64,000 nt of DNA from Leptospira fluminis (GCF_004771275.1 NZ_RQEV01000009.1:1-64000), one strand, 5' to 3'. Counted from the first letter of the stretch, positions 16,911 through 27,456 are shown. Numbers and translations: made by a program. Notes: generated by a model not told the origin, from the letters alone.

Positions 16911-17834
16911 TTGAAATCAATGATTTCTTCGGTACTAGATATCTTAGGCAAATACGGAAGATTCGTAAAATTTTCCCATACGCTCTTTGCTCTCCCCTTT
17001 GCTGGCATTGCATTCATTCTCGCTTTTTTAAGGACTCCGGGATTGACTCTCGGCGAATGGGGAATGAAATTTTTTTGGATTCTGGTTTGCATGATCGGAG
17101 CGAGAAGTGCGGCCATGGGTTTCAATCGGTGGGCGGATCGCGGTTTCGATTCCAAGAATCCGAGAACGGCAAACCGGGAGATTCCCGCTGGGAAAATTTC
17201 AGACGTAGCGGCGATTGTGTTCGTACTTTTGGCAGCCCTCCTTTTTTTTGTAGGGAGCTGGTTTTTGAATTCATTGTCTTTTTACTTGGCCGCCCCCACC
17301 CTATTTCTGCTTCTCACGTATTCTTATACCAAGCGTTTCACCTTCCTTTGTCATTTCTATCTGGGCCTTTCCATCGGACTAGCTCCGTTAGCGACTTGGA
17401 TCGCGTTGCGTGAGGAGTTTTCCTGGATTCCGGTATTGTGGACGCTCGGGCTCGCATTCAATCTAGCCGGTTTCGATATTTTATACGCTTTGCAAGACAG
17501 GGATTTTGACGAGAGAGAAGGACTGCATTCTGTTCCGGTTTTTTTCGGACTGGAGAATTCCCTCTGGATTTCCAGGCTCTCTCATGTCTTATCTCTTTGT
17601 TTTTTGGCATGGGCGGGATATGAGTCGGGCCTGTCCGGGATCTTTTGGATCTTTTGGTTTGCGACCGGTTTCCTCATGGCGGGGGAACAATGGATCGCTA
17701 GAAAAAACGAGGATGGGATTTTTCCGCCCGCCTTTTACGGAATCCATTCCTGGATCTCCGTCGTACTCTTTGCGGGAATCCTGCTGGAAAAGTCGAGAGA
17801 AATCGCGGATTCCGTACGACAATTGGGAATCTGA
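16911..17834 (+). CDS. ubiA: UbiA-family prenyltransferase (menaquinone pathway candidate)
   Basis: A 307-residue membrane protein with about eight spans. The first aspartate-rich prenyl-diphosphate motif is seen as NRWADRGFDSKNPRTANREIP (about 72-92) and the second as DILYALQDRDFDEREGLHS (about 192-210). It attaches a polyprenyl chain to an aromatic acid in quinone synthesis. In organisms using menaquinone the futalosine-pathway homologue (MqnP) has the same architecture, and pairing with UbiX fits a later UbiD-type decarboxylation. The TTG at 16911 or the ATG at 16920 could both be the start; neither has a good ribosome site. UbiX follows after an 18-base gap. Confidence 0.85.
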   Translation: MKSMISSVLDILGKYGRFVKFSHTLFALPFAGIAFILAFLRTPGLTLGEWGMKFFWILVCMIGARSAAMGFNRWADRGFDSKNPRTANREIPAGKISDVAAIVFVLLAALLFFVGSWFLNSLSFYLAAPTLFLLLTYSYTKRFTFLCHFYLGLSIGLAPLATWIALREEFSWIPVLWTLGLAFNLAGFDILYALQDRDFDEREGLHSVPVFFGLENSLWISRLSHVLSLCFLAWAGYESGLSGIFWIFWFATGFLMAGEQWIARKNEDGIFPPAFYGIHSWISVVLFAGILLEKSREIADSVRQLGI

Positions 17835-17852
17835 TCCGAAGGAGACACTGCC

Positions 17853-18497
17853 ATGAATGAAAAATGCAAGCTGGTCGTGGCGATGGCCGGTGCGAGCGGT
17901 TCCATTTATGCGGCACGCTTTCTCAGGGCTCTTATGGAAATGGACGGAGAAAGTTGGATCGTCGCAAGCCCCGCTTCCGTTCGTGTCTTTCAGGAAGAAT
18001 ACGGAACGTCCGCCGCCAATGCGGAGGAGATTCTGGAATTCGTAGGTACATTATGGAAATCTAAACTAAAGCATAGGTTCCACGTTCGATCCTACGGGGA
18101 TATCGGCGCCGACATCGCTTCCGGATCCAATACCTGGGAAGGGATGGTGGTCGTTCCCTGTTCGATGAAAACGGCGGCGTCCATTCGATCCGGAGTGACT
18201 GCGAATCTAATCGATCGTGCGGCCGATGTCAGCCTGAAAGAAAGAAGAAGATTGGTCCTCGTTCCGAGAGAGACTCCGTATAACAGGATTCATCTTCAGA
18301 CTATGTTGGAACTTCATGATGCCGGAGCCGTCATCTTACCCGCATCTCCCGGCTTTTATCAGATGCCGAAAAGTTTGGACGATTTGGGAGATTTTATTGC
18401 CTCCCGTATTTTTAAGCTCTTGGGTAAGGAAGTGGATTTGTACCCTAGATGGAATCCGGAAACTCCGAAAAGCCACGGAACGAACCTGATTCTCTAG
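17853..18497 (+). CDS. ubiX: UbiX-like flavin prenyltransferase
   Basis: A 214-residue flavoprotein that makes prenylated FMN, the cofactor of UbiD-type decarboxylases. Visible are the N-terminal [16 protein letters not shown] (FMN binding), [16 protein letters not shown] (about 95-110) with the conserved Ser and Thr, the [20 protein letters not shown] motif and [16 protein letters not shown], with the length expected for the family. GGAG precedes the ATG by 7 bases. It is co-transcribed with ubiA. The UbiD partner is not in the window. It is convergent with the unknown gene at 18526. Confidence 0.93.
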   Translation: MNEKCKLVVAMAGASGSIYAARFLRALMEMDGESWIVASPASVRVFQEEYGTSAANAEEILEFVGTLWKSKLKHRFHVRSYGDIGADIASGSNTWEGMVVVPCSMKTAASIRSGVTANLIDRAADVSLKERRRLVLVPRETPYNRIHLQTMLELHDAGAVILPASPGFYQMPKSLDDLGDFIASRIFKLLGKEVDLYPRWNPETPKSHGTNLIL

Positions 18498-18525
18498 AGC
18501 TGCGGCTTTCCCTGTAAAATCCGAA

Positions 18526-19215
18526 TCAGGAATTTACCGATTCGATCTGTTGGATCCGTTTGTTCAGAGAAGATGCGTCTTCGTATCTTTCGTATGAGAT
18601 CGCGTTGAATTTTTGCAGGTACAACCCGATCAGTTCTTCTCCGGTTTGGCCGGGAACTTCCAGGGCCTTTCTGAAATTATGAAGATCGAATTCCGGGTGT
18701 TTCCCCGCGAAATTCTCCACCAATTTTTCCATGTGTAAAAGCGAAGCTTCTCTTGCGATACCGCTGGAGCGTCTTACTTTTAAGGATAAATTTGCCAAGG
18801 AATCCAGGTAATCGCGGACTCCTTCGGGCTCTTTTTCTCCGGGAGAATACGAGTTCCCTTCCCGATTCTTGCAGAGTTCCACGTAGCGGATCACTACGTT
18901 TTCGAAGTGATCCATTCTTTCCTTGATATAGGAATTGGAATCATCCTGTTCGACGGGCATTTCGAAATCTTTGATCTTGACTACGTCGTATTTATCGTAG
19001 TTATCCGAAATGATCCGTTTTAGATCTTCGTAACTGTCCAAAGAAACCGGGGGGAACGTCACTACGGGAAAGTTTTCCCCAATCCTTAAGAAGCTGACTA
19101 CTACGTTGGATGCTATGATTTTTCCGCCCGGATAAAGAGGATTTTCTCCCACAACGTTACAGTAAACGATGAGGTTTCCGGATGGATTCTTTTCGGAGCC
19201 TTTCTCAAACTTCAC
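18526..19215 (-). CDS. Conserved hypothetical protein downstream of mrp
   Basis: I do not recognise this 229-residue soluble protein. No signal peptide or membrane span is visible. The N-terminal half appears beta-rich ([28 protein letters not shown] is typical of short strands; positions 13-40), the C-terminal half helical. It contains few cysteines. It is the last gene of a minus-strand group lipoyl protein, metallophosphatase, mrp, and it starts 40 bases after the mrp stop, so a shared promoter is likely. Confidence 0.65.
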   Translation of the reverse strand: MKFEKGSEKNPSGNLIVYCNVVGENPLYPGGKIIASNVVVSFLRIGENFPVVTFPPVSLDSYEDLKRIISDNYDKYDVVKIKDFEMPVEQDDSNSYIKERMDHFENVVIRYVELCKNREGNSYSPGEKEPEGVRDYLDSLANLSLKVRRSSGIAREASLLHMEKLVENFAGKHPEFDLHNFRKALEVPGQTGEELIGLYLQKFNAISYERYEDASSLNKRIQQIESVNS

Positions 19216-19255
19216 TGTTTCCCTCTCCTGATATTAACAGACTGACGATCCGCTT

Positions 19256-20302
19256 TCATTCCCACTTTTTTATCTCTTCCTTGAGATTTTCTAGGACGTT
19301 TTTGTACGCTTGCGCGACTTTACCGTTCGGATCCTGGAACACGAGCGGCTTTCCGGATTCTCCCGCATTCATTAGATCCATAGTAAGAGGAATTCCGCCT
19401 AAGAATTTTGCATCGGTGCCTTTCGCCAGGATTTCCCCTCCTCCATGGGAAAAGATAGGAGTAGAATGGCCACAGTTCGGACACACAAATTCACTCATAT
19501 TTTCCACAACTCCTAGGATGGGTACCTTTACCTGTTGGAACATGGAGGCAGCGCGATTCGCGTCTAGTAGCGCCACGGACTGAGGAGTGGTAACCAAAAC
19601 GGCTCCGTCTAAATCAATCAATTGGGCTAGAGACAATTGTACGTCTCCGGTGCCTGGAGGAAGGTCGATAAATAGAAAGTCCAAGTCACCCCAGACGATG
19701 TCGTAAAGAAATTGTTCCACCGCTTTTCCGAGCATCGGTCCTCTCCAGACCACGGGTTGCTTTTCGTCTATTAGAAAGGAGAAGGAGATGATTTTCAATC
19801 CGTCCTTTTCCAAAGGATAAATCTTATCCTCTTCCGCTTTCAGGGCGACTCGACCGTTGACACCGAACATTTTTCCGATGGAGGGACCGTAAATATCCGC
19901 ATCCATTACGCCTACTTTATAGCCCTGGGCCGCCGCGGCTGCCGCCAAGTTGACGGTGACTGTGGATTTTCCCACTCCTCCTTTTCCGGATCCGATCGCG
20001 ATGACCTTTTGAACTCCTACGATCCGGTTCGAATCGTTCAGTTGGAGTTTGGGATCCACCTCGAACTTGATTTTGATCTTCCCGATCCCTTCCTTTTTGG
20101 ACAAGGTTTGCCGGATCTGAGCTTCCAGCCCGATCTGAACCCTTCTGTCTTGGTTCGGAGTTTTGACTAGTATGTTCGTCTCTTCTTCCCCGACTTCGAG
20201 GGAAGCGACCATGCCTAAGGACACGATGTCTTTTTTCAGTTCCGGATGCTTGATTTTCGTGAGTTCTCTTTGAACTTCGATCGGTTGTATTTTGCCGGCC
20301 AT
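19256..20302 (-). CDS. mrp: Mrp/ApbC-type iron-sulfur carrier ATPase
   Basis: A 348-residue P-loop ATPase of the Mrp/NBP35 family, which carries and inserts iron-sulfur clusters. An N-terminal MIP18-like domain (about 5-85) precedes the deviant Walker [10 protein letters not shown] (106-114), [14 protein letters not shown], the [12 protein letters not shown] segment and C-x2-C in FVCPNCGH (about 272-275), which bridges a cluster between two subunits. The length is typical. Its start is 1 base beyond the stop of the upstream metallophosphatase gene. The neighbour encoding a free lipoyl domain is interesting since lipoate synthesis needs iron-sulfur clusters, but this link is inference. Confidence 0.93.
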   Translation of the reverse strand: MAGKIQPIEVQRELTKIKHPELKKDIVSLGMVASLEVGEEETNILVKTPNQDRRVQIGLEAQIRQTLSKKEGIGKIKIKFEVDPKLQLNDSNRIVGVQKVIAIGSGKGGVGKSTVTVNLAAAAAAQGYKVGVMDADIYGPSIGKMFGVNGRVALKAEEDKIYPLEKDGLKIISFSFLIDEKQPVVWRGPMLGKAVEQFLYDIVWGDLDFLFIDLPPGTGDVQLSLAQLIDLDGAVLVTTPQSVALLDANRAASMFQQVKVPILGVVENMSEFVCPNCGHSTPIFSHGGGEILAKGTDAKFLGGIPLTMDLMNAGESGKPLVFQDPNGKVAQAYKNVLENLKEEIKKWE

Positions 20303-20303
20303 T

Positions 20304-21185
20304 TTATTCCTTTTCTTCGTATAAGATCGTTGCTGCTTCCATAAACTTGGACGTCTGCTCCGAATAAGTGAAGCGTTTGATTTCCGGAGTTTTTTGTCCG
20401 GTTTCCAATAAGTGAAAACCGCATTCGTGCCTTAGATCGGAAGTCCGGGTACTGGAGGCGGAATTGATCACGTAGTACGGTTTCTTCTTTCCCGGTTTTT
20501 TGACCCAATTCGTATGTACATGTCCATGCAAATAAGCCAAGGGCGGGGATTCCCTTAGAATTTCGGCGATTTCCTCCCGATTCCTCATCCTATGTCCTGC
20601 CGATTCCTGACGTTCCGGAGGATTCCAAATCGGATGGTGGCACACGAATACGTATTGCATCATTCGATTCTCGTGCAGGAAATTCAAAGCTTGGCGGACG
20701 ACTTTCGGATCCACGTAACCGTAAGCATTCAGCACCGATAAAGGCTTATTCGAATCCAACCCGATCAGACATACCTCTCCGATTTGTTTCCATCTTAGGT
20801 AACCGGAACTTCCGGGAACCTGTTCCCCCATCCATTGCGAAAAGAACTTTTCGTAATAAGGAACCGGTCCGCTCACTGCCGCACGCGTATAGCGGTCATG
20901 GTTTCCAGGAATCATAAACGTTTTTTCGTTTAACAAAGGTCGTAAATATTCCAAAGAGCCGAAGTATTCGGTCAAGTGAGAGACGTTAGTGATGTCTCCC
21001 GAGATTACGATCGCGTCCGGATCCAAAGAAAGTACGGTTTCCACAAGGGAATCCCATAACCGAAGGGGGTATTTCTTCCTACGTCGAAGGGAATAGTTTA
21101 AATACCCGGGTACCATCTTACCTTTGAGGCTCGTCAAAGGAAGGTGAACGGGAAAATGCAGGTCCGACAGATGGACCAATTTCAC
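20304..21185 (-). CDS. Calcineurin-type metallophosphoesterase
   Basis: The 293-residue protein has the full set of metallophosphatase motifs: HLSDLHFP (5-12, D-x-H), SGDITN (GD-x2, about 61), PGNHDR (GNHD/E, about 94-99), [10 protein letters not shown] (about 176) and LHGHVHTNW (GHxH, about 218). It binds two metals and hydrolyses phosphoesters; the substrate is not predictable (cyclic nucleotide, UDP-diacylglucosamine-like or other). It has no signal peptide. Its start overlaps the lipoyl gene stop by 4 bases and mrp follows directly, so the three are translated as one unit. Confidence 0.88.
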   Translation of the reverse strand: MKLVHLSDLHFPVHLPLTSLKGKMVPGYLNYSLRRRKKYPLRLWDSLVETVLSLDPDAIVISGDITNVSHLTEYFGSLEYLRPLLNEKTFMIPGNHDRYTRAAVSGPVPYYEKFFSQWMGEQVPGSSGYLRWKQIGEVCLIGLDSNKPLSVLNAYGYVDPKVVRQALNFLHENRMMQYVFVCHHPIWNPPERQESAGHRMRNREEIAEILRESPPLAYLHGHVHTNWVKKPGKKKPYYVINSASSTRTSDLRHECGFHLLETGQKTPEIKRFTYSEQTSKFMEAATILYEEKE

Positions 21186-21442
21186 TCTGTTTTTTCCCTC
21201 CGGATCACTCCTAGGATCTCTCCTTTTGAAACGATGGAGCCTTTGTCCTTGAATATATCGGACAAAACGCCTTTGATTGGAGATTCCATCGGAAAAGAAG
21301 CTTTGTCTGTTACCAATTCGCAGACTTCTTGGCCTACTTCCACTGTTTCACCAGGACGAGCATTCCAACGAACCAGCTCGATTTTGTCGGTATCTCCCAG
21401 GTCGGGAGTGATCAGCTCGAAATCTTCGGTTTTTGCGGACAT
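21182..21442 (-). CDS. Free-standing biotinyl/lipoyl-attachment domain protein
   Basis: A single lipoyl domain of 86 residues with no catalytic partner. The attachment lysine is in the motif VTDKASF (about residue 48-54), flanked by the usual ENEVCEL-like strand and a [10 protein letters not shown] hairpin. The DKA sequence favours lipoate over biotin (which uses MKM). The ATG at 21442 is preferred to the one at 21562, because the shorter form starts exactly at the folded domain and leaves room for the divergent gene at 21513. It opens the operon with metallophosphatase and mrp. The enzyme that uses it is unknown. Confidence 0.75.
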   Translation of the reverse strand: MSAKTEDFELITPDLGDTDKIELVRWNARPGETVEVGQEVCELVTDKASFPMESPIKGVLSDIFKDKGSIVSKGEILGVIRREKTE

Positions 21443-21512
21443 CTTCTTAAAACCAGCTTGCCGAACCGGGGTCCCGCAGCCATCGTGTACTAAATTTTCC
21501 AAGTTCCCTCTT

Positions 21513-22346
21513 ATGGCAAACCAGAAATCTGTCCTCAAAGGGGCTGAAATCCTCCAAAACATCTCCGATCTTAAAAAGAGAAAATTCTTTCACCTTGAGT
21601 TGAAAGGACTTACGAAACCGACCCGGGACATACTTTCCGAGCTGGTAAACGGGATCTTAGACGAGATTGGAGCGAATCCCTTAGCGGCCTTCCACCTTTT
21701 CAGCGGGTTGATGGAAGCTCTCTTGAACGCGATTAAGGGTAATATCAGGCATATTATCTTTCGCGACGAATTACTGAAAAAACTTTCGAACCTAGGCGAC
21801 ACCCAAGAGGAAGCCGAGGAGCTTTTGGAAGTCATCTTAGACACGTCCCCTCTCCGGGATGCGATGCAAAGATATGTGGTTCCGGAAAAGATCAAAAGGC
21901 AGGTGCAAAACGTTCTCCAGTTGGAAGATCGGATCCGCGCCAAAAAACAGGTTCTTGTTCCGGAGGAAAAAGAGTTTCTTACGAACGTCCGGTCCAAATT
22001 GGAAAAGAACCGGATGAATATCTCCGTAAAAATCAGGATCACGGAGAGCGAATTGAATCTTAGGATTCGAAACGACTCTCCTATCCACAATATGGATTTC
22101 GGCAGGATAGAAGAATCCAGATTGAAACACAAAGAACTCTTCGACAAAGGAAACTCTGCGGATTTTTTCCGTCCGGAATTTTTGGACGAAAAGGAAAGCG
22201 CAGGATTCGGGATCGCGATGATCGACGAAGGCTTTTATACGATGGGCTTGAATCCGCTGGATCTTTTGACCATCACCACAGGTAGTAGAACCACCACAGT
22301 GTATATGAGATATCCGCTTTCTGCACTTAAGGAACTGGCCTTTTAA
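21513..22346 (+). CDS. Protein with a GHKL-like ATPase domain but no kinase phospho-acceptor domain
   Basis: The 277-residue protein shows elements of a histidine-kinase-like ATPase fold: an N-box-like [13 protein letters not shown] (about 67-80), RIRNDSPI at a beta strand, and a G2-like [13 protein letters not shown] (about 228-240). No histidine-acceptor domain or receiver is present, and a helical insert (about 90-165) separates the elements. Anti-sigma-factor kinases and similar regulators look like this, but the D-x-G-x-G box is not obvious, so nucleotide binding is uncertain. The start at 21513 gives the natural N-terminus; a longer frame would run through the divergent lipoyl gene. It is convergent with hslU. 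Confidence 0.6.
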   Translation: MANQKSVLKGAEILQNISDLKKRKFFHLELKGLTKPTRDILSELVNGILDEIGANPLAAFHLFSGLMEALLNAIKGNIRHIIFRDELLKKLSNLGDTQEEAEELLEVILDTSPLRDAMQRYVVPEKIKRQVQNVLQLEDRIRAKKQVLVPEEKEFLTNVRSKLEKNRMNISVKIRITESELNLRIRNDSPIHNMDFGRIEESRLKHKELFDKGNSADFFRPEFLDEKESAGFGIAMIDEGFYTMGLNPLDLLTITTGSRTTTVYMRYPLSALKELAF

Positions 22347-22359
22347 TCGGGCCGGTTCC
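22331..22359. terminator. Hairpin at the junction of convergent genes
   Basis: GGAACTGGCC (22331-22340) and GGCCGGTTCC (22350-22359) form a 10-bp stem with one G-T wobble around a loop that contains the stop codon of the plus-strand gene. hslU ends at 22360, right beside it. It probably limits transcription from both sides, although U runs are short. Confidence 0.4.
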
Positions 22360-23805
22360 CTATAGGATATAGCGACTTAGATCCTTATCCTCTACGATTC
22401 CTTTCAGTTTGGATTCCACGTAGGCTTTATCCACTAAAACCTTCCTTTTATCCGGCGGGAGATCCGGACCGTCATAGCTGACATCTTCCAGTAATCTTTC
22501 CATGATGGTATTCAGTCTTCTGGCTCCGATATTTTCGTGTTTTTCGTTCATATCGTAGGCCATTCTCGCGATTTCCCGGATTCCATCTGGGGAAAAATCC
22601 ACTTCGATTCCGTCCGTCTTTAACAGCGCTTGGTACTGTCGGGTCAAAGAAGATCTAGGAGCGGTCAGAATTTTTTCGAAGTCGTCCATGGACAATTTTT
22701 CCAGCTCCACTCGGATGGGAAAACGTCCCTGCAATTCCGGAATCAGATCCGAAGGCTTGGACATGTGGAAGGCTCCGGCGGCGATAAACAGAATATGGTC
22801 CGTCGCTATGGGACCGATTTTGGTGTTTACGGTAGCTCCTTCCACGATGGGCAAAAGATCTCGTTGGACTCCCTCTCTTGAAACGTCGGCTCCCACTCTT
22901 CCTTCTCGCCCCGCGATTTTATCTATCTCATCCAAAAAGACGATACCCATCTCTTCCAGACGTTTCTGTGCTTCCCGTTGGACCTTATCTGGATCCAAAA
23001 GTTTTTCCGCTTCGGATTCTTCCAATGCCTTGAGAGCTTCTTGGACGGGAAGTTTTCTTTTCTTCTGCTTTTTGGGCATCAGGTCACCTAGGACGTTCTG
23101 GATATGATTGTCTAGATCTTCCATGTTCCCGGCTCCGAAAACTTGGAGCATGGGCAAACCCTGAGTGCCCGCCTGCGGAAGATCCAGCTCCACTTCCTGG
23201 TTATCCAGTTTTCCGGAACGTAATTTCTTCCGCATCGTTTCTCTGGTTTCGGAAAAACGGCGCTTTCTTTCCTCTTCGTCCACAGTGGTCGCGAAACCGA
23301 TGGAAGTAGTCTGCGGATCCGAAGCCGGCTTGATCGGAAACGGAAGCAGGATGTCCAACAAAGCCTCTTCCGCCCTTTCTTTCGCCTTGGCCTCCACTCC
23401 CTTCCGGAATTCTTGTTTTACCAAATTCAAGGAAACCATTGCCAGATCTCGGATGATACTTTCCACATCTCTGCCTACGTATCCGACTTCCGTGAATTTC
23501 GTACTTTCCACTTTCAGGAAAGGTGCGCCGCAAAGTTTGGAAAGCCTCCGTGCAATCTCGGTCTTCCCGACTCCTGTCGGCCCGATCATGATGATGTTTT
23601 TCGGATAGATTTCTTCGCGTAATTCGGGGTCTAGCTTCCTTCTGCGAGTCCTGTTTCGGAGCGCGATCGCGACGGCTTTCTTTGCGCTCTTCTGTCCAAT
23701 GATATGCTCGTCCAGGCGCGCGACGATTTCTCTAGGAGTGAGATCTTCCTCTCTCAATCTAGGTTCGTCCGAAACTTCTTGAGAAACGGGATTCCTGTCG
23801 CTCAT
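22360..23805 (-). CDS. hslU: HslU, ATPase subunit of the HslUV protease
   Basis: A 481-residue AAA+ unfoldase that feeds proteins to HslV. Seen are [17 protein letters not shown] at the N-terminus, Walker A GPTGVGKT (75-82), the intermediate I-domain (about 135-270, with the VEVDLP and [16 protein letters not shown] segments), Walker [15 protein letters not shown], the sensor-2 GARRLNT segment and the C-terminal SRYIL tail that docks into HslV. It is somewhat longer than the Escherichia coli protein (443), mainly in the N-terminus and I-domain. The start at 23805 is chosen because it overlaps the hslV stop as ATGA; an upstream ATG at 23850 lies inside hslV. Confidence 0.97.
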   Translation of the reverse strand: MSDRNPVSQEVSDEPRLREEDLTPREIVARLDEHIIGQKSAKKAVAIALRNRTRRRKLDPELREEIYPKNIIMIGPTGVGKTEIARRLSKLCGAPFLKVESTKFTEVGYVGRDVESIIRDLAMVSLNLVKQEFRKGVEAKAKERAEEALLDILLPFPIKPASDPQTTSIGFATTVDEEERKRRFSETRETMRKKLRSGKLDNQEVELDLPQAGTQGLPMLQVFGAGNMEDLDNHIQNVLGDLMPKKQKKRKLPVQEALKALEESEAEKLLDPDKVQREAQKRLEEMGIVFLDEIDKIAGREGRVGADVSREGVQRDLLPIVEGATVNTKIGPIATDHILFIAAGAFHMSKPSDLIPELQGRFPIRVELEKLSMDDFEKILTAPRSSLTRQYQALLKTDGIEVDFSPDGIREIARMAYDMNEKHENIGARRLNTIMERLLEDVSYDGPDLPPDKRKVLVDKAYVESKLKGIVEDKDLSRYIL

Positions 23806-24365
23806 ACGCTGATTTCCTCGACGATAATATTGTGATTCGTATAAATACAAATATCCGCCGCGATACGCATCGCTTCCTTTACGATTTGGGAAGGTTCCAG
23901 CGGGGTAGTTCCGTAGAGAGCTCTTGCCGCGGCGAGCGCATAGTTGCCCCCCGAGCCGATCGCCAAAATTCCGTCGTCAGGAGAGATCACGTCTCCGGTA
24001 CCGGAGATTAAAAAGGAATCGTCCTTGTCCGCCACGATCAACATGGCTTCTAAACGACGGAGCATCCGATCCGTTCTCCATTCTCGAGCCAATTCTACGG
24101 CACTTCTGGAAAGACTTCCACCGAATTCGTGAACCTTCTTTTCGAATAATTCAAATAAGGTGAATGCGTCCGCGGCCGAGCCTGCAAAGCCGGAAACGAT
24201 CCGATCTCCGTAGAGTTTTCGGACTTTTCTGGCGGAGTTTTTCATTACCGTATTTCCGAAGGAAACCTGGCCGTCTCCGGCTATGGCGACTTTTCCGTTC
24301 CGCCGGACGCAAAGGATGGTGGTCGCGTATATTTTGTTGGGATCATGATTCGATTCGTTTTGCAT
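23802..24365 (-). CDS. hslV: HslV, peptidase subunit of the HslUV protease
   Basis: A 187-residue proteasome-like threonine peptidase. The mature N-terminal threonine is Thr15 in [12 protein letters not shown], so a 14-residue propeptide is removed, and the catalytic lysine region [13 protein letters not shown] follows. [14 protein letters not shown] and [20 protein letters not shown] are family motifs. The start lies 23 bases inside xerC and the end overlaps hslU by 4 bases. The xerC-hslV-hslU order also occurs in Firmicutes (codV-clpQ-clpY), so it is an ancient association. Confidence 0.97.
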   Translation of the reverse strand: MQNESNHDPNKIYATTILCVRRNGKVAIAGDGQVSFGNTVMKNSARKVRKLYGDRIVSGFAGSAADAFTLFELFEKKVHEFGGSLSRSAVELAREWRTDRMLRRLEAMLIVADKDDSFLISGTGDVISPDDGILAIGSGGNYALAAARALYGTTPLEPSQIVKEAMRIAADICIYTNHNIIVEEISV

Positions 24366-25290
24366 GAGGATGGGCCTTTCTATAAACCTCTTTGATCTTT
24401 TCCTTACTTACGCTCAGGTAAACCTGAGTAGTGGAAAGGGAGGAATGGCCCAAAAGCTCCTGAACCGCTCGAATGTCCGCTCCGGCGTCGAGCAAGTCCG
24501 TAGCAAAGGTGTGTCGGAATTTATGGGGAGTGATGGGTTTGTCCCATCCCATCCGTTTCCTTCTTTCGTTCAGAATATAACGGACCCCCCGTGTCGTCAG
24601 TTTCTTTCCCTTTTGGTTTAGAAAAATTTCTTCGCATTGCGGTCGGAAATTAGGACGGACTTCCAAATATGCGGATAGACTCTCCACCGCTTCCTTTCCT
24701 AAATAAGCGAATCTTTCCTTTCTACGCTTTCCTAAAACTTTTAGGATCGTACGATCCTGGGATAATCTAGTCAAAGTGGCATCCACCAATTCGAATACCC
24801 GTAAACCCCCGGAATATAGGACCTCTATGATCGCTTTGTCTCGGAGGTTCAGAATTTCCGACGTCCTACCTTCCTCCTCGAATTCCAGGATTTCTTCGGT
24901 TTCTTGGATGCGAAAATTTTTCGGAATCTGTTTCCGTGTCTTGGGAAATTGAACGGATAGGATAGGATTCGAAGGAACCTTTCCGTCGTTAAACATGACT
25001 TTATAAAAGGTTCTTAGGCTGGAAAGTTTACGGCTCTGGGTTCTTCGGTCTAACCCCTGTTTTAAGGATAGAAACGCGAAATAAGAACGTACGTCTACCG
25101 CTTCCAGGGTATAGATGTCGATTTGCTCGCTTTGACAGAATTCAAAGAAGGATTTTAAATCCAAGAGATATGCGTTTAACGTATTTTGTGAATAGTTCTT
25201 TTCTATACGAAGATACTCGTGGAATCTGTGAGCGGCTTTTGTCAGGATTTCGGAAGAGAATTTGGGGACCGCCAAGGTGTATTCGCTCAC
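24343..25290 (-). CDS. xerC: XerC-like tyrosine recombinase
   Basis: A 315-residue site-specific recombinase that resolves chromosome dimers at dif. An N-terminal SAM-like DNA-binding domain (about 10-105, with [16 protein letters not shown]) precedes the catalytic domain, which has [13 protein letters not shown] (catalytic Arg), [12 protein letters not shown] (H-x2-R), [14 protein letters not shown] (His and, at its end, the nucleophile Tyr). All catalytic residues are present. There are no mobile-element genes next to it, and its coupling to hslVU shows it is the housekeeping enzyme rather than an integrase. Confidence 0.93.
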   Translation of the reverse strand: MSEYTLAVPKFSSEILTKAAHRFHEYLRIEKNYSQNTLNAYLLDLKSFFEFCQSEQIDIYTLEAVDVRSYFAFLSLKQGLDRRTQSRKLSSLRTFYKVMFNDGKVPSNPILSVQFPKTRKQIPKNFRIQETEEILEFEEEGRTSEILNLRDKAIIEVLYSGGLRVFELVDATLTRLSQDRTILKVLGKRRKERFAYLGKEAVESLSAYLEVRPNFRPQCEEIFLNQKGKKLTTRGVRYILNERRKRMGWDKPITPHKFRHTFATDLLDAGADIRAVQELLGHSSLSTTQVYLSVSKEKIKEVYRKAHPHAKRIES

Positions 25291-25348
25291 GTAAGGCTCC
25301 GTAAATCGTTTTTCCTCCGGAGAAAATTCCGTCCGTCCCGGAGTTAGT

Positions 25349-25918
25349 TTATTTATCGGAGGCTTTTTGAAAAAGGATTTCTCTTTCCCGAACCCAGTTC
25401 GCGATTTTTTCCTTGGATTCTGAAAACAAATCCGGAAGCCGTTCCCACTCCTCTTTGGTGAAATTCGACAAAACGTGGTCTGCCGTAAGGGAACTTTCTC
25501 CCGGCTTTCCCACTCCGAATCTCAATCGGAAAAAATTCGGGGATCCTAGTTTTTCGATGATGTCACGGAGGCCATTGTGTCCCCCATGACCGCCGCCTTG
25601 TTTGAATTTCAGTTTGGAAAACGGAAAGTCGACTTCGTCGTGCAATACCAGGATATTTTCAGGAGGAATTCCGTTTTTTCTCGCGGCCTCGGCGATTGCC
25701 CTGCCGGAAAGATTCATGTATTCCAAGGGTTTTAGAAGATAGAAGAAAATCCCATTTTTATCGATTTTGGTTTTTTCTTCCTTATTGGAATTTTGGAGAG
25801 AGGCTCCCCAATCTTTTGCCAGGTCGTCGAGCAATAGAAAACCCACGTTGTGCCGGTTCCTCTCATACTTGGCTCCGGGGTTTCCGAGACCGGCTATCAG
25901 AAGTTTTAGCTGTGCCAT
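25349..25918 (-). CDS. pth: Peptidyl-tRNA hydrolase
   Basis: A 189-residue enzyme that recycles peptidyl-tRNA released from stalled ribosomes. Seen are [18 protein letters not shown], which contains the catalytic histidine (about residue 23), [18 protein letters not shown] with the catalytic aspartate (about 96), and [13 protein letters not shown]. The ATG at 25918 starts the protein exactly at the conserved strand; an upstream ATG at 25981 would extend it into cimA. It overlaps the end of cimA by 13 bases, so translation is coupled. Confidence 0.96.
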   Translation of the reverse strand: MAQLKLLIAGLGNPGAKYERNRHNVGFLLLDDLAKDWGASLQNSNKEEKTKIDKNGIFFYLLKPLEYMNLSGRAIAEAARKNGIPPENILVLHDEVDFPFSKLKFKQGGGHGGHNGLRDIIEKLGSPNFFRLRFGVGKPGESSLTADHVLSNFTKEEWERLPDLFSESKEKIANWVREREILFQKASDK

Positions 25919-27456
25919 GCTTGCAGAATGATATTGAGCATTTTCTCCGTAGCTAAGACGGCGGCGATGGTCTGGTCGCAATGCACGCCTATGGTTTTAA
26001 AATTTTCCTCTTCTTGGTTTTCCGGGGCTCGGTTCCAGGTGATCATGGTTTCCACCAAGGCGTCCGTTTTTCCTCCGGGAGGAATTCTCACTTCGTAATC
26101 CACGAGTCGCGGCATATTGACTCCGGCCTGGTTTAGGATTCCTGCCAGGGCGGTCATGAATGCGTCGTACCCTCCGTCTCCTTCTCCCGATCCGGAGAAT
26201 TTTTTCCCGTTGAATTCCAATTCCACTTGGGCGGTGGGTTTGGTCCCTAATCCGGAGTTCAGTCTGCAACCTGTGATTTTGAGAGCCTGCTCTCCGCTGG
26301 TACCGGAGACGTCCGCGATCAGGAACGGAAGATCTTCCGGAGTTACCGTCTTGTTTTGGTCGCCTAGCTCTATCACTTTTTCCAAAACTTTCCGTTCTAT
26401 TTCGGGGGAAAGCACTAGACCTAGCTGTTTCAAGTTTTCCGAAATGCTCGCTTTTCCGGCAAGTTTTCCCAAAGCATAACTTCTCTTCCTGCCGAAACGT
26501 TCCGGAAGGATCGGGTTTGCGTATAGATTTCCTTTTTTGTCGCCGTCCGCGTGTACTCCAGCAGTCTGAGTGAAAACGTCTTCTCCTACCACCGGACGAT
26601 TGGAGGAAATTCTTTTTCCGCTGAATGTCTCCACGAGTCGACTCGCTTCGGTGATGCACTTTTCATCCACTCCGGTGCGTACTTTTCCTTTGTCGTGCAA
26701 TGCAGTGATCACCGCTTCCAGCGGGGAATTCCCGGCCCGTTCCCCTAACCCGTTCACGCTGACATGGACCCCTTTTGCCCCCGCCTTTACCGCGAACAGG
26801 CAGTTGGCAACGGAGAGATCATAGTCGTTATGACCGTGAAATTCGAAATGCAGATTCGGATGCCTTTTTACCAGACCTTCCACACCGGAAAAAGTTTCTT
26901 CGGGAGAAAGAACTCCCAGCGTATCCGGTAAAAAGATTTTTCCCACGGGTTCTTTGGAAAGATGCGCGACGAAATCGAAGACATACTCGGGGCTATTCAG
27001 ATATCCGTTGGACCAGTCTTCCAGGTAAATATTCACGCTTAATCCGCTATCGACTGCATACCGGACCGTCTCCGAAACGTCCGAAAAGTGTTCCTCGGGA
27101 CTCTTCATCAATTGTCCTGTGAGGTGTTTCAGGGAACCTTTCGTGAGAAGGTTCAAAGTTTTTGCACCGGACGCGAGAATCCAATCCACGCTGCGCCGCG
27201 AATCCACGAATCCGAGGATTTCGATCCTATCTCCCAAAGATTCGGACTCGGCCCATTGCATGATTCCTCGGACGCTTTCCAATTCTCCCTGAGATACCCT
27301 TGCGGACGCGATTTCCACCCTATCAACCTTCAGGTTTTGCAGTAGAAATTTTGCAATATTCAGTTTTTCTGATGCGGAAAAACTGACTCCCCGTGTCTGT
27401 TCCCCGTCCCTTAAGGTCACGTCGAGTATTTGGATGTTCGGTCGAAAATCGGTCAT
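25906..27456 (-). CDS. cimA: (R)-citramalate synthase, first step of the pyruvate route to isoleucine
   Basis: The 516-residue protein joins acetyl-CoA and pyruvate to citramalate. It has the DRE-TIM metallolyase signature DVTLRDGEQTRGVSF (about 12-26), the HGHNDYDLSVANCL and VSVNGLGERAGNSPLE segments, and a C-terminal LeuA-type regulatory domain (about 370-516, GCRLNSGLGTKPTAQVEL) that binds isoleucine. The size equals the well-studied Leptospira interrogans enzyme, as I recall it. 2-Isopropylmalate synthase is the main alternative, but the length and sequence of the N-terminal part fit CimA better. Its ATG overlaps the smr gene stop by 4 bases. Confidence 0.9.
   Translation of the reverse strand: MTDFRPNIQILDVTLRDGEQTRGVSFSASEKLNIAKFLLQNLKVDRVEIASARVSQGELESVRGIMQWAESESLGDRIEILGFVDSRRSVDWILASGAKTLNLLTKGSLKHLTGQLMKSPEEHFSDVSETVRYAVDSGLSVNIYLEDWSNGYLNSPEYVFDFVAHLSKEPVGKIFLPDTLGVLSPEETFSGVEGLVKRHPNLHFEFHGHNDYDLSVANCLFAVKAGAKGVHVSVNGLGERAGNSPLEAVITALHDKGKVRTGVDEKCITEASRLVETFSGKRISSNRPVVGEDVFTQTAGVHADGDKKGNLYANPILPERFGRKRSYALGKLAGKASISENLKQLGLVLSPEIERKVLEKVIELGDQNKTVTPEDLPFLIADVSGTSGEQALKITGCRLNSGLGTKPTAQVELEFNGKKFSGSGEGDGGYDAFMTALAGILNQAGVNMPRLVDYEVRIPPGGKTDALVETMITWNRAPENQEEENFKTIGVHCDQTIAAVLATEKMLNIILQAWHS

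Noticed and set aside
24343..25290. Integrase of a mobile element
   Set aside because: The recombinase is coupled to hslVU, matches housekeeping XerC and has no att-like repeats or element genes nearby.
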